Both the position numbers and the translations under genes were made by a program. A DNA stretch of 64,000 nt from Cohnella sp. SGD-V74 (lineage in GTDB: Bacteria; Bacillota; Bacilli; Paenibacillales; Paenibacillaceae), in assembly GCF_003001675.1 (NCBI RefSeq), contig NZ_PVYW01000008.1:186001-250000 (forward strand), read 5' to 3'. Every line of letters begins with the position of its first letter. Position 1 is the first letter of the stretch. This document shows, one piece after another, positions 27,236 through 35,900 of the stretch. The notes below the pieces were generated by a model. It saw only the letters and a list, made by a program, of their open reading frames with translations. It searched no databases and was not told the origin of the DNA.

Positions 27236-27724
27236 ATGTTCGCCAAAGAAATCTATACCGGCACGAAGGAAGACAATTACGGGACGTTGACGCGCCAACT
27301 GGAGCATCTCGTCGCGGATGAGCCGAACCGCGTCGCCAATCTGGCCAACGCCTCGGCTCTGCTGAACCAATTTCTCGATGAGATCAATTGGGTCGGGTTT
27401 TACTTGCTGGAGGAAGAGAAGGAGGAACTGGTGCTTGGTCCGTTCCAGGGATTGCCCGCGTGCATCCGCATCCCTCTCGGCAAGGGCGTGTGCGGCACGG
27501 CGGCGCAGCAGGGGGAGACGGTCGTCGTCGACAACGTGCACGAGTTTCCCGGCCACATCGCCTGCGACGCCGCTTCGAACTCGGAGATCGTTCTTCCTCT
27601 GCGCGATCGGGAGAGACGGCTGATTGGCGTGCTGGATATCGACAGCCCCCGCTTCGCCCGTTTCGATGCAGACGACGTTCGCGGCTTGACCGGGTTCGTC
27701 GAAGCGCTCGGCAGCCATCTGTAA
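27236..27724 (+). CDS. GAF-domain free methionine-(R)-sulfoxide reductase
   Basis: The 162-residue protein is a single GAF domain starting MFAKEIYTGTKEDNYGTL. It keeps the three cysteines of the fRMsr family: LPACIRI, GKGVCGTA and HIACDAASNSEIV. WVGFYLLEE and VLDIDSPRFARFD are further family motifs. It reduces free methionine R-sulfoxide with thioredoxin in the cytoplasm. GAAGGAG precedes ATG 27236; the longer open frame upstream overlaps the aldo/keto reductase and is not coding here. A strong hairpin terminator follows. Confidence 0.93.
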   Translation: MFAKEIYTGTKEDNYGTLTRQLEHLVADEPNRVANLANASALLNQFLDEINWVGFYLLEEEKEELVLGPFQGLPACIRIPLGKGVCGTAAQQGETVVVDNVHEFPGHIACDAASNSEIVLPLRDRERRLIGVLDIDSPRFARFDADDVRGLTGFVEALGSHL

Positions 27725-27755
27725 CGGACCGGAGCTTTCCGCCCGCGAATGCCAA

Positions 27756-27802
27756 AAGAGGCTTTCCGCACTCATCTTCCGATGATGCGCGGAAAGCCTC
27801 TT
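27756..27802. terminator. Bidirectional terminator
   Basis: A perfect 14-bp stem (AAGAGGCTTTCCGC arm, 27756-27769 with 27789-27802) lies between the convergent fRMsr and membrane-protein genes. T-runs are short on both sides, with AAAA on the left serving the leftward gene. Confidence 0.75.
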
Positions 27803-27810
27803 CAATGTTG

Positions 27811-28296
27811 TTACAGTGGACGAGCCGCTTCTTCGTCCGGACCGGCCTCTTCGGCGACGGCCGGATCGGAGACGGCGGGCGTCTCTTCGACTTTTGCCGG
27901 TTCCTTCACGATCCGGTCCACGATGGCCGGGACGAGCAGCGTCAAGACATAAGCGAACGTCATCCATACCGCATAAGCGTGATGCTGTCCTTCGGTGAAC
28001 GAGGAGAACACCGAGCCTCTGTGCCAAATGACGAACGCGTTCAGCAGCAGCCCGATAACTGCGGCCGCGTAGCCGAACCGGGCGGCGGAGCCGCGCTCCT
28101 TGACGAGTCTCAGCCTGACGATCAAGGCCAGGCCGATCAGCAGCAGCAGCGACAGCATTTCGAGCAGGAACAAGGAGGTTCCGAAATAAGCTTCCCCGAC
28201 TTCAAGCAGCACCCAGTCTCCGAACAAAAGGAAGAAGAGGGTAGGCACGGCCCATACTGCCAAACCGAGTCCCGCAATGATTAGTCCCTGCCGCAT
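27811..28296 (-). CDS. Four-helix membrane protein of unknown function
   Basis: From ATG 28296 (AAAGGA nine bases upstream) the protein has 161 residues. Four hydrophobic segments lie at about 5-25, 38-60, 72-92 and 105-127, followed by an acidic, Pro/Glu/Ala-rich cytoplasmic-type tail of about 30 residues. A small conserved-looking patch is FVIWHRGSVFSSFTEGQHHAY between helices three and four. I cannot name the family with confidence. It stands alone, facing the fRMsr gene and upstream of manA in the same direction with a 130-bp gap. Confidence 0.75.
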   Translation of the reverse strand: MRQGLIIAGLGLAVWAVPTLFFLLFGDWVLLEVGEAYFGTSLFLLEMLSLLLLIGLALIVRLRLVKERGSAARFGYAAAVIGLLLNAFVIWHRGSVFSSFTEGQHHAYAVWMTFAYVLTLLVPAIVDRIVKEPAKVEETPAVSDPAVAEEAGPDEEAARPL

Positions 28297-28426
28297 GGTC
28301 ATCTATCCTTTCGCAAGTCGTATGGTCGGTCGTCTGCCCTATATTCGACAAAGCCGGGCAGAATCCTTCCCAGCTCCCGTTTCACGATTGACTCATCCGA
28401 AACGGAAGCCGTCAGCCCGAATCGGC

Positions 28427-29395
28427 TCAAGGCACCAGGCTGCGAAGCACGGTCATCGAGCCGTCCAGCGTATAGCCGCCCAGATTGGCCGGCAGCAGGA
28501 AGCAGTCTCCGGCTTTGGCGTCGACGAGGCCGCTCTCCCAGCCAATCGTGCCGCTGCCTTCGCAGACGATCACGATGACGAAGCTGTCCGGCGTCGTGGA
28601 CAGCGACCACGGTCCGCGCACGATGCCTTTGTCCGTCTTGAAATACGGCGACTTCGCCAGCGTCAGCCACTCTCCCGGCACGGCGGAGGATGTATCCATC
28701 CGCTCGGCGCCCGCGCCTTCGTAGGCCGTAACGTTCAGCGAGTCTTCGATATGCAGCTCGCGCGGCTTGCCGTCCAGACCCGGACGGTCGTAGTCGTACA
28801 GCCGGTACGTCGTGTCCGAGTTTTGCTGAATTTCCGCCACGACGACGCCCGCGCACAGCGCATGCACCGTGCCGGCCGGAATGTAGAACGTGTCTCCCGC
28901 CTTGACGGACACCTCCTGCAAGCAGTCCATGATCCGGTTTTCCTCGATCGCCTTGGCCATCGCTTCCCGGTCTACGCCCGGCTTCAGGCCGTAAATGATT
29001 TTTGCGTCCGGCTTGGCGTCCAGCACGTACCACATTTCCGTCTTGCCCAGCTCGCCTTGCGGCAGCTTCTCGTAAGTATCGTTCGGGTGAACCTGGATCG
29101 ACAAGTCGTCGTTGCAGTCGAGCAGCTTGATCAGCAAGGGGAAGCGCCCGTTGCCGGAAGCGCCCTTCGAGCCGAACCAGCTCTCGCCGACCGCCTCGCG
29201 GATTTCGTCCAGCCCTTTGCCCGCGAACGCGCCGTTCGTGACGTGCGATACGCCGTTCGGGTGATCGGCGATCATCCAGCCTTCGCCGATCGCGCCTGCA
29301 GGAACGTCGAAGCCGAACTTCTCCAGCGCGCGGCCTCCCCATACTCTTTCTTTGAATTCCGGTTTAAAATGCAGCGGATAAGGTTGTACGCTCAT
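28427..29395 (-). CDS. manA: Class I mannose-6-phosphate isomerase
   Basis: The 322-residue cupin enzyme interconverts mannose 6-phosphate and fructose 6-phosphate. It begins MSVQPYPLHFKPEFKERVWG. Metal ligands are in LSIQVHPND (Gln and His), EMWYVLDAK (Glu) and AGTVHALCAG (His). Short Bacillus-type ManA proteins have this length. AGGAGG lies ten bases before the ATG. It heads a leftward run ahead of no obvious mannose PTS. It would feed mannose released by the GH5 and GH26 enzymes of this window into glycolysis, which is inference from gene content. Confidence 0.94.
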   Translation of the reverse strand: MSVQPYPLHFKPEFKERVWGGRALEKFGFDVPAGAIGEGWMIADHPNGVSHVTNGAFAGKGLDEIREAVGESWFGSKGASGNGRFPLLIKLLDCNDDLSIQVHPNDTYEKLPQGELGKTEMWYVLDAKPDAKIIYGLKPGVDREAMAKAIEENRIMDCLQEVSVKAGDTFYIPAGTVHALCAGVVVAEIQQNSDTTYRLYDYDRPGLDGKPRELHIEDSLNVTAYEGAGAERMDTSSAVPGEWLTLAKSPYFKTDKGIVRGPWSLSTTPDSFVIVIVCEGSGTIGWESGLVDAKAGDCFLLPANLGGYTLDGSMTVLRSLVP

Positions 29396-29423
29396 TGTGT
29401 TATAGCCTCCTAATAGATGAATG

Positions 29424-30002
29424 TTACCGTTTGTTCAATGCGATGAGATAGGGCGAACCCGGCTTCTGGGGAAAACGGTAGACGACCGCTTGCGCGACCG
29501 TCTGCGGAAGCTCCGCCGCCCAAGCTTCGACGGCGTCGGCCTCTTCCTTGCCGCCCTCGTGGCCGGGATAGACGACGGCGGTCAGCGCACCGCCGCCGCG
29601 CAGCAGCCGGACGGCCGCTTGCAGGGCGGCCAGCGTCGTGCCGGGCAGCGTAATCAAGGGGGACGATGCGCCGGGCAAGTAGCCGAGGTTGAACATGACG
29701 GCGGCTACGCGGCCGTGCAGATCGGCCGGGAGCGCGGCTTCCATCGTCTCGTGACCGGCCAGCACGAGCTCTGCCGGAGCCAGCTTCCCGGCATCCGGAT
29801 CGTCCGCCAGCCTGCGCCGCGTGCTCTCCAGCGCCTCCTCCTGCACGTCGAAGGCGAACACGCGGCCCCTCGGTCCGACCGTCCGGGCCAGAAACAGCGT
29901 ATCCGAGCCGTTGCCGGCGGTCGCGTCCACGACGCAGTCGCCCGGCCCAGCCCGCTCCTTCACCCAGCGCTGCGCTTGACTGAGTACAGACAGGAAACCC
30001 AT
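29424..30002 (-). CDS. mnmM: tRNA wobble-uridine methyltransferase MnmM (YtqB family)
   Basis: The 192-residue class I SAM methyltransferase has VVDATAGNGSDTLFLA as motif I, VFAFDVQEEAL as motif II, VMFNLGYLPG as the family motif and VVYPGHEGGKEEADAV. This is the YtqB family; MnmM makes the last methyl transfer from nm5s2U to mnm5s2U at tRNA position 34. AAGGGG precedes ATG 30002. It lies directly downstream of the TIGR01212 radical SAM gene, the same order as ytqA-ytqB in Bacillus. Confidence 0.92.
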   Translation of the reverse strand: MGFLSVLSQAQRWVKERAGPGDCVVDATAGNGSDTLFLARTVGPRGRVFAFDVQEEALESTRRRLADDPDAGKLAPAELVLAGHETMEAALPADLHGRVAAVMFNLGYLPGASSPLITLPGTTLAALQAAVRLLRGGGALTAVVYPGHEGGKEEADAVEAWAAELPQTVAQAVVYRFPQKPGSPYLIALNKR

Positions 30003-30033
30003 CAGCTCCGTCCCCTTTCCCCATAAATCCCGA

Positions 30034-30990
30034 TCACGCCTTCCAAGCTTTGCCCTGCCAGCTGTTGCGGCGGACGAGCTCGCCGTCGATGGCGTTCAGC
30101 ACTTCCCATTTGCGCAGGCTCCACATCGGCCCGATCAGCAGGTCGCGCGGCGCGTCGCCCGTCAGCCGGTGAACGACCATGTCCGGCGGGAGCATCTCCA
30201 GCGAGTCGACGACAAGCGATATGTATTCGTCCATGTCGAGAAACCGCAGCAGGCCTTCCTTCCACTGGCGAACCATCGGCGTCTTGCGCATCAGATGGAG
30301 CAGATGAATTTTGATGCCCTGCACGTCCATGTTCGCCACGGCGCCGACGGTGTCCAGCATCATCTCGCGCGTCTCTCCCGGCAAGCCGTGGATAATATGC
30401 GCGCAGACGCGGATGCCCCGTTCCCGCAGCCTCCGCACGGCATCGACGAAGCACGCCGTGTCGTGCGCGCGATTAATGAGCTGTGAGGTCGATTCGTGAA
30501 TCGTCTGCAGGCCCATCTCGACCCATAAATACGTGCGTTCGTTCAGCTCGGCCAAATAATCGACGACGTCGTCCGGCAAGCAGTCCGGACGGGTGGCGAT
30601 CGATAAGCCGACGACGCCGGGCTGCTCCAGAACGACTTCGTAGTATTCCCGCAGCGTCTCCACCGGGGCATAGGTGTTCGTATAAGCCTGGAAGTAGCCG
30701 ATATACTTCGCTTCGGGCCACTTCAGATGCTGGCGGTCGCGGATCTTGTTGAACTGGGAGACGAGATCGTCGCGCCGGCTGCCGGCGAAGTCTCCCGAGC
30801 CTCTCGTGCTGCAGAACGTGCAGCCGCCGGCGGCGATGCTGCCGTCCCGGTTCGGGCAAGTGAACCCGGCATCGAGCATCACCTTGAAAATTTTCGTTCC
30901 GAACGTCTCGCGCATTTCGTAGTTCCACGTATGGAATCTTTTGTCCGTCCAAAGCAAGGGTGTGCGTTGGTCCGTTTCGTCCGTAGTCAT
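30034..30990 (-). CDS. TIGR01212-family radical SAM protein (YtqA/YhcC)
   Basis: The 318-residue protein carries the atypical iron-sulfur motif of its family, with cysteines in GFTCPNRDGSIAAGGCTFC instead of CxxxCxxC. YFQAYTNTYAPVETLREYYE, SIATRPDCLPD and HIIHGLPGETREMM are family signatures of YtqA/YhcC. The enzyme's substrate is not established; its linkage to mnmM suggests tRNA modification. The ATG at 30990 follows AAGGACGG. No B12 domain is present, unlike the other radical SAM protein of this window. Confidence 0.92.
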   Translation of the reverse strand: MTTDETDQRTPLLWTDKRFHTWNYEMRETFGTKIFKVMLDAGFTCPNRDGSIAAGGCTFCSTRGSGDFAGSRRDDLVSQFNKIRDRQHLKWPEAKYIGYFQAYTNTYAPVETLREYYEVVLEQPGVVGLSIATRPDCLPDDVVDYLAELNERTYLWVEMGLQTIHESTSQLINRAHDTACFVDAVRRLRERGIRVCAHIIHGLPGETREMMLDTVGAVANMDVQGIKIHLLHLMRKTPMVRQWKEGLLRFLDMDEYISLVVDSLEMLPPDMVVHRLTGDAPRDLLIGPMWSLRKWEVLNAIDGELVRRNSWQGKAWKA

Positions 30991-31158
30991 CGTTGCATCC
31001 GTCCTTAACAGAAGTCGGTATTATTGTAGCGAATATCGTACCAAATTGCGAGAGGACCCGTAGACGGGAACGTGTATTCATTCCGAATTCCGATGAATCG
31101 CCCGAGATTGCATCCCAAACGAACATCGATTTTTGGGCGGAAATCGTCAGCTTTAAAC

Positions 31159-31187
31159 TTGCAATACCTAACATGGTGTGTTATATT
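31159..31187 (+). promoter_or_regulatory. Sigma-A promoter for the 61-residue gene
   Basis: TTGCAA at 31159-31164 and TATATT at 31182-31187 are separated by exactly 17 bp. The predicted start near 31194 leaves an untranslated leader of about 115 bases before ATG 31311. Confidence 0.65.
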
Positions 31188-31310
31188 AAAAGTGCGACAA
31201 ATCAATGAAAAAACCTGACATCACACCATTTTCTCAAGCTCAATTCATGTCGATTCCATATTCCGGGCAAGCTAAGGCAACTTAAAACATCCATTGGAGA
31301 GGTGAAGGCA

Positions 31311-31496
31311 ATGAACACAAGCGTACGGATTCCTCAAGGGGACGATACGGTAAAAGTCGAATTGACGGTGAAAGAAGTTTTGGCGCTGGCAGGAGCTAAG
31401 TTTCCCAATAACCATAGCATCGAGATTTCGGCCAGGAAGAAACTGAATCACGTGATCGAGGATCACTACCTCGAGGAAAACAAGCAAACGCACTAA
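31311..31496 (+). CDS. Small protein of unknown function (61 residues)
   Basis: The product begins MNTSVRIPQGDDTVKVELTV and ends VIEDHYLEENKQTH; it is soluble, with alternating charged residues and no signal peptide. GGAGAGG lies upstream at correct spacing; an in-frame GTG nine bases earlier is less likely. It has its own promoter (31159-31187) and a terminator (31516-31556), so it is a real, independently expressed gene. I do not recognise the family. The KVELTVKEVLALAG segment could be a short beta-strand plus helix module. Confidence 0.75.
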   Translation: MNTSVRIPQGDDTVKVELTVKEVLALAGAKFPNNHSIEISARKKLNHVIEDHYLEENKQTH

Positions 31497-31515
31497 CGGA
31501 TCAAGAATGCGCAAT

Positions 31516-31556
31516 CAAAGGGCTAATTCCTATAAAATGGGGATTGGCCTTTTTTG
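31516..31556 (+). terminator. Rho-independent terminator
   Basis: AAAGGGCTAATTCC pairs, with G-U pairs, with GGGGATTGGCCTTT, and a run of six T follows. It ends the 61-residue gene. Confidence 0.7.
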
Positions 31557-31617
31557 TTATGTCCAGAGAAGATACAGGAATTGAGCGTTGTGCAAATTCG
31601 TCCGGTTGTATAAAATC

Positions 31618-31636
31618 AATAATGATAATCATTATC
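31618..31636. promoter_or_regulatory. Fur box upstream of the frameshifted regulator
   Basis: AATAATGATAATCATTATC matches the inverted-repeat Fur consensus at 18 of 19 positions. It lies 80 bp before the second Btr-like regulator gene. Confidence 0.88.
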
Positions 31637-31715
31637 AATATTGGTCGTGTAACGCTCCGCTTAGTCCGCGCGACTGTGCACGGCAATTCTCATAACGGGA
31701 TGGAAGTGATCCGGC

Positions 31716-33403
31716 ATGGCCTTACATAACGAATCAGCGATTCTGGCTTCGGCTCCCGACATAGGCCGCTTGTCCGTTCTGCAGGACGGGGAGCTCGGGC
31801 TGGACCGCGCGGAGAGGCACGCGGGCGCGAACGAGCCTTGGAGCTATCGTTCCCCTCGTCTGTCGTCCCGTCTGCTCCTGGTGGCGGCCAGAGGACAAGT
31901 CGAAATTCGTTCGCGAGAGAACGTGGAGCTGCTGACCGAAGGAGCGGCCGCCTTCGTCGAGCAGGGACGCTCGGTCGATATTTCGCTGCGATCGGGCGGG
32001 GCTTACGAGATCTATCTGTTCCACATGACCGCCGATTCGGAACGGAAAGCGCAAGCAGGCGCCGGCCAAGGCTCCGAAGGGTTCGGCTGCCTGAGCTGGC
32101 CGTCGCTCGAGCATGACGCCATCGCAGCGCTGTGCGAGAAAATATGCGCGCGCTCCCGCGGAGAAACGGCGCTCGAACGGCTGGGCTGCCGCGCGGCTCT
32201 TCAGGAATTAATCTATACGATGCTGCGCAGCGAGGGCAGTCCCGAGACGGACACGACCGTCGTCGCCGTCGAACGCACGAAGCGATACATCGACGAGCAT
32301 TACGCGCAGCGACTGACGATCGACCGGCTGTGCCGAATGGCGAGATTAAACCCCAAGTATTATATGGAGCTGTTCAAGAAGCTGTACGGCATAAGCCCGA
32401 TCGCCTACCTGAACAGACGCCGCATGGCCGCCGCCCGCGTCTTGCTGCTGATCCCGGGCGCAAGCGTGCGGGAAGTATCCAGGCGCGTCGGCTTCAGCGA
32501 CGAATACTATTTCAGCCGGAAATTCAAGCAGTACGCGGGCATGGCCCTTCGGTCTTCGGCCGCGGCAGGAAGCTGCGGGTCGCTTCCTACAACTATCCCG
32601 TCACGGGGCAATTGATGGCGCTGGGGGTAGATCCGTGCGCGGCCGCCTTCAGTCCCGAATGGGCAAGTCAGTCTCCCGGCCCGCGTTACGACGCGATCTC
32701 GCTGCGTCTGACCGACGATTCGCACAATCGCGAGCAGCTCTGGGAAGCGAACCTGGGTCTTCTGCAGGACGCGGAGCCGGATTTGATTATCGGCACGGGT
32801 TATATCCATTCCTGGGAATCGGACCGTCTGCGGCATATTGCCGCCACGCATATCGTCGATTGGTGCGAGACCGGGTGGCGCGAGCAGCTGCTGGACATTG
32901 CCGCATGGGTCGGACGGGAGCCGGAGGCCCGGCAATGGCTGTCCGAATACGGACGCAAGGCTGCGGCCGTTCGCGAACGCGTGGCGCGCAGCGTCCGCGA
33001 CGAGACGATCCTTGCGCTGCTGGTCATGGAGACGGACTATCTCGTGTACGGCAGCCGGAACCTGGCCGACGTGCTGTACGGCGATCTGGGGCTGCGTTCG
33101 CCGCTTCCGTTCGAGGACATCGCCTCCGTCGCTCCCGATCGGCTGGCCGAATTCGATGCCGATCGGATCATCGTCACGGTCGGAGATTACGAGGCGGCCG
33201 AGAAGATGTGGGACGCGCTGCAAAGCACGGACCATTGGCAGCGGCTGAAAGCCGTTCGCTCCGGCCGAGTCTATCGCGTGCCCCTTGCTCCGTGGTTCGA
33301 ATACTCCGCGTTGGCCCACGACTGCATACTTAATGGGATATCCGCTCTCCTGGCCGATGAATCTCCATCTCAAGTGCCGATTATTGTCCATGGCAACGCA
33401 TAA
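31716..33403 (+). pseudogene. Frameshifted AraC/siderophore-binding fusion regulator (second Btr-like)
   Basis: Two overlapping frames encode one Btr-like protein of about 560 residues. Frame one (31716-32615) gives the N-terminal domain and the AraC HTH pair (FKKLYGISPIAYLNRRRM, YYFSRKFKQYAGMA). Frame two continues from about 32547 with PSVFGRGRKLRVAS and the whole siderophore-binding domain, ending at 33403. The junction aligns with GMSPSHFVRRKNLRIAA of the intact regulator at 16080. One base is missing near 32541-32547 (ATGGCCC). This is a recent lesion or a sequencing error, since both halves are otherwise well kept. The Fur box upstream and the siderophore-binding gene downstream give its context. 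Confidence 0.85.
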
Positions 33404-33425
33404 ATGGGACGCCCTATAATTCGGA

Positions 33426-33440
33426 TGAGAACGATTATCA
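33426..33440. promoter_or_regulatory. Fur box upstream of orphan siderophore-binding protein
   Basis: TGAGAACGATTATCA fits the 7-1-7 Fur motif TGATAATnATTATCA with two mismatches. It lies about 15 bp before the binding-protein gene's start, where it would block transcription or initiation. Confidence 0.7.
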
Positions 33441-33454
33441 ATCGGGAAGAGGGA

Positions 33455-34459
33455 ATGGTTTTGAAAAGCTTGGGGAAGCAATCCGCATTACTGATAGCCG
33501 TATTACTGCTTGTTTTGACGATGGCGGCATGCTCGTCCGATACAAACAACGCGCCGGCAGCGCCGTCCGCATCCGCGGCAACGCCCGCCGCTTCGGCTTT
33601 GCCAGCGCCGGAAACGCCTTCGGCTTCGCCGACGGAAGAGGCGCGCACGGTTACCGACGAGACCGGCAAGGAGCTGGTCATTCCAACCGAGCCGAAGCGA
33701 ATTATCGCCACCGGCATGGAGGACTACTTGGCCGCTCTCGAGGTGAAGCCTGTCGTCCGTTACCAGTACGCGTATCTGGACGACTATTTTCCCGACGTGC
33801 CGAAGCTTCACTTCGATCCCGGTCTGACTCCGGAAGTCGCGCTTAGCTACGAGCCCGATCTGATCGTGTTCGGATACCCGCCGGACGATTCCGTGTATAA
33901 CTCCTTCTCCAAGGTGGCTCCGACGTTCGTCTACACGAACGTATGGACGCCGGAAGCCGATTGGCGCCAGATGCTCGTCCGCTTCGGCGAGCTGCTCGGC
34001 CGCAAGGATACCGCGGAGAGCAAGCTGGAGCAGTACGAGGCCAAGCTGGCGGAGGCGAGAGACACGCTCAAGGCCGAGCTGGGCGAGGAGCCTGTGGGGG
34101 TCATGCTCTACATCGGCAAATCGATCTGGGTCATGGGCAAGGACAAGAAGGACCTGCTCGCCGATCTCGGCTTTAAGCCGTCGAATCTGGAGAAGAAGTA
34201 CGGTTCCGAGCAAATCTCGCTGGAGATGATGCCGGAGCTCGCCGACGCAGACTTCATCGTGCTGGAGACGGACGAGAGCGATACGCAGGAGGATCAGAAG
34301 AAGGCGGTCGAAGATTTGAAGAGCAGCAAGCTGTGGGCCGATCTGCCCGCCGTCAAGCAGGACCGCGTACTCGTGAGCTCGACGGAAATCTGGCGGGGCA
34401 ACGGCTATATCAGCAACAGCGTCGCCTTGGATCAAGTGATCGGGTTCTTCAACCAATAG
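33455..34459 (+). CDS. Iron-siderophore substrate-binding lipoprotein (orphan)
   Basis: From ATG 33455 the protein has 334 residues; TTG 33461 fits the AAGAGGG ribosome binding site better and is an alternative. The signal peptide ends in lipobox MAAC, followed by a Pro/Ala/Ser linker. The FecB/FhuD-like domain has VTDETGKELVIPTEPKRIIA, TPEVALSYEPDLIVFG and VALDQVIGFF. No permease or ATPase follows, so it probably uses a FecCD channel encoded elsewhere, such as that at 18899-20884. It follows the broken Btr-like regulator and a Fur box. Confidence 0.92.
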   Translation: MVLKSLGKQSALLIAVLLLVLTMAACSSDTNNAPAAPSASAATPAASALPAPETPSASPTEEARTVTDETGKELVIPTEPKRIIATGMEDYLAALEVKPVVRYQYAYLDDYFPDVPKLHFDPGLTPEVALSYEPDLIVFGYPPDDSVYNSFSKVAPTFVYTNVWTPEADWRQMLVRFGELLGRKDTAESKLEQYEAKLAEARDTLKAELGEEPVGVMLYIGKSIWVMGKDKKDLLADLGFKPSNLEKKYGSEQISLEMMPELADADFIVLETDESDTQEDQKKAVEDLKSSKLWADLPAVKQDRVLVSSTEIWRGNGYISNSVALDQVIGFFNQ

Positions 34460-34476
34460 AGCGGTACATCCGCGAA

Positions 34477-34525
34477 GCAAAGGGCTGTAACGGCTGCCGA
34501 AAGGCGAGCTGTTGCGGCCCTTTGC
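34477..34525 (+). terminator. Terminator after the siderophore-binding gene
   Basis: GCAAAGGGC at 34477-34485 pairs perfectly with GCCCTTTGC at 34517-34525, and inner arms around CGGCT/AGCTG extend the structure. The following T-run is weak (GCTTT). Confidence 0.65.
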
Positions 34526-34567
34526 GCTTTGACGGGGCATTGCCAAAAAAGGCGGGCGATTGACCGC

Positions 34568-34613
34568 TTGACAGTCCGCTTAGTTGGATATATAGTTAAT
34601 TACATCAGTAACT
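34568..34613 (+). promoter_or_regulatory. Promoter and likely autorepressor operator of the ytrA-like operon
   Basis: TTGACA (34568-34573) and TATAGT (34591-34596) are 17 bp apart. AGTTA...TAACT (34594-34613) forms an inverted repeat overlapping the -10 end and start site, as expected for a GntR-type repressor encoded by the first gene. Confidence 0.7.
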
Positions 34614-34638
34614 AACCGAATAACATGGTGGTGAGAAA

Positions 34639-35010
34639 ATGTCATTTCCGATGGACGACAGCCGCCCCATCTTCGTACAGATCGCGGAACGGATTGAGAA
34701 CGACATTTTGGAGGGAAATCTGCCGGAAGAGTCCCAGGTGCCCTCGATCAATCAGTTCGCGGCCTTCTATCAGATCAATCCGGCGACGGCTTTGAAAGGG
34801 ATCAACCTGCTCGTGGATCAAGGAATTTTGTATAAAAAGCGAGGGATCGGGATGTTTGTGGCGACGGGAGTGCGGGACATTATTGTCGGCAAGCGCAAAG
34901 AACAATTTTACGAACAGTATGTCGTGTCGATGGTCAAGGAAGCGGAGAAGCTGGGCATCACGGCGGATCAGTTGACGGACATGATCAAGAGAGGGGCGAA
35001 GGAGCAATGA
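34639..35010 (+). CDS. GntR-family repressor, YtrA subfamily
   Basis: The 123-residue protein has the winged helix of GntR regulators: PIFVQIAERIENDILEGNLP, then VPSINQFAAFYQINPATALK as recognition helix and GILYKKRGIGMFVATG as wing. The short C-terminal dimerisation tail, without an effector domain, is typical of YtrA. YtrA-type proteins repress neighbouring ABC genes and respond to cell-wall antibiotics in Bacillus. The stop overlaps the ABC ATPase start (ATGA). A good promoter with an inverted repeat at its -10 suggests autoregulation. Confidence 0.92.
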   Translation: MSFPMDDSRPIFVQIAERIENDILEGNLPEESQVPSINQFAAFYQINPATALKGINLLVDQGILYKKRGIGMFVATGVRDIIVGKRKEQFYEQYVVSMVKEAEKLGITADQLTDMIKRGAKEQ

Positions 35011-35900
35011 CGAAGATCGTAGAAGTAAGCGGGTTGTCGAAGCATTACGGCAAGGTGAAGGCGGTGGACAACGTCAGCTTTACGCTCGAGGAAGGGAAAA
35101 TCTACGGGCTGCTCGGAAGGAACGGGGCGGGCAAGACGACGATCATGCACATGCTGACGGCGCAAATCTTCAAGACGTCCGGAGAGCTGAAGGTGTTCGG
35201 GGAAGAGCCTTACGAGAACGAAAAGGTGCTGAACCGCATCTGCTTCATTAAAGAGAGTCAGAAGTATCCGGAGACGTTCCGGGTGAAGGACGTGCTGAAC
35301 GTAAGTCCGCTGTTCTTTCCCAATTGGGATAAAGAGCTCGCGATGGCGCTCGTCGAGGATTTCCGGCTTCCGCTCAAGCGCAGGATGAAGAAGCTGTCCA
35401 GAGGGATGCTCTCCGCCGTCGGCATCGTTGTCGGCCTGGCGAGCAGAGCGCCGCTGACGATTTTCGACGAGCCGTATCTCGGTCTGGATGCGGTCGCGAG
35501 AAATCTGTTCTACGACAGGTTGCTGCAGGATTACGCCGAATATCCGCGCACGATTGTGTTATCCACCCATCTGATCGACGAGGTCAGCCAACTGCTGGAG
35601 CACGTTCTCGTCATCGACGGGGGCAAGCTGCTGCTCGACGAGGAAGCGGAGACGCTCAGGGGCAACGCGTCCAACGTCGTCGGAGCGGCTTCCAAGGTGG
35701 AAGATTTCCTGGCGGGAAAAAGGATCATTCATCGCGCTCCGTTCGGCGGCCTGATGTCGGCGACGGTGCTCGGACAGCTAAGCGCGCAAGAACGGATGCG
35801 GGCGACCGAGCTGGGGCTGGAGATCGGCCCGGTATCGCTGCAGCAGATGGTTGTCCATATGACCGGAGGAAACGGGAATAGCGAGGAGGCGGCGCAATGA
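35007..35900 (+). CDS. ABC transporter ATP-binding protein (YtrB/BcrA-like)
   Basis: The 297-residue ATPase has Walker A GRNGAGKTT (about 37-45), a variant signature LSRGM, Walker B LTIFDEPYLGLD and the switch histidine in LSTHLIDE. The C-terminal 80 residues are divergent. It is coupled to the GntR gene before and the membrane gene after by ATGA overlaps, forming a three-gene operon of the type linked to bacitracin/lantibiotic response or cell-envelope stress. Direction of transport cannot be read from sequence. Confidence 0.92.
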   Translation: MTKIVEVSGLSKHYGKVKAVDNVSFTLEEGKIYGLLGRNGAGKTTIMHMLTAQIFKTSGELKVFGEEPYENEKVLNRICFIKESQKYPETFRVKDVLNVSPLFFPNWDKELAMALVEDFRLPLKRRMKKLSRGMLSAVGIVVGLASRAPLTIFDEPYLGLDAVARNLFYDRLLQDYAEYPRTIVLSTHLIDEVSQLLEHVLVIDGGKLLLDEEAETLRGNASNVVGAASKVEDFLAGKRIIHRAPFGGLMSATVLGQLSAQERMRATELGLEIGPVSLQQMVVHMTGGNGNSEEAAQ

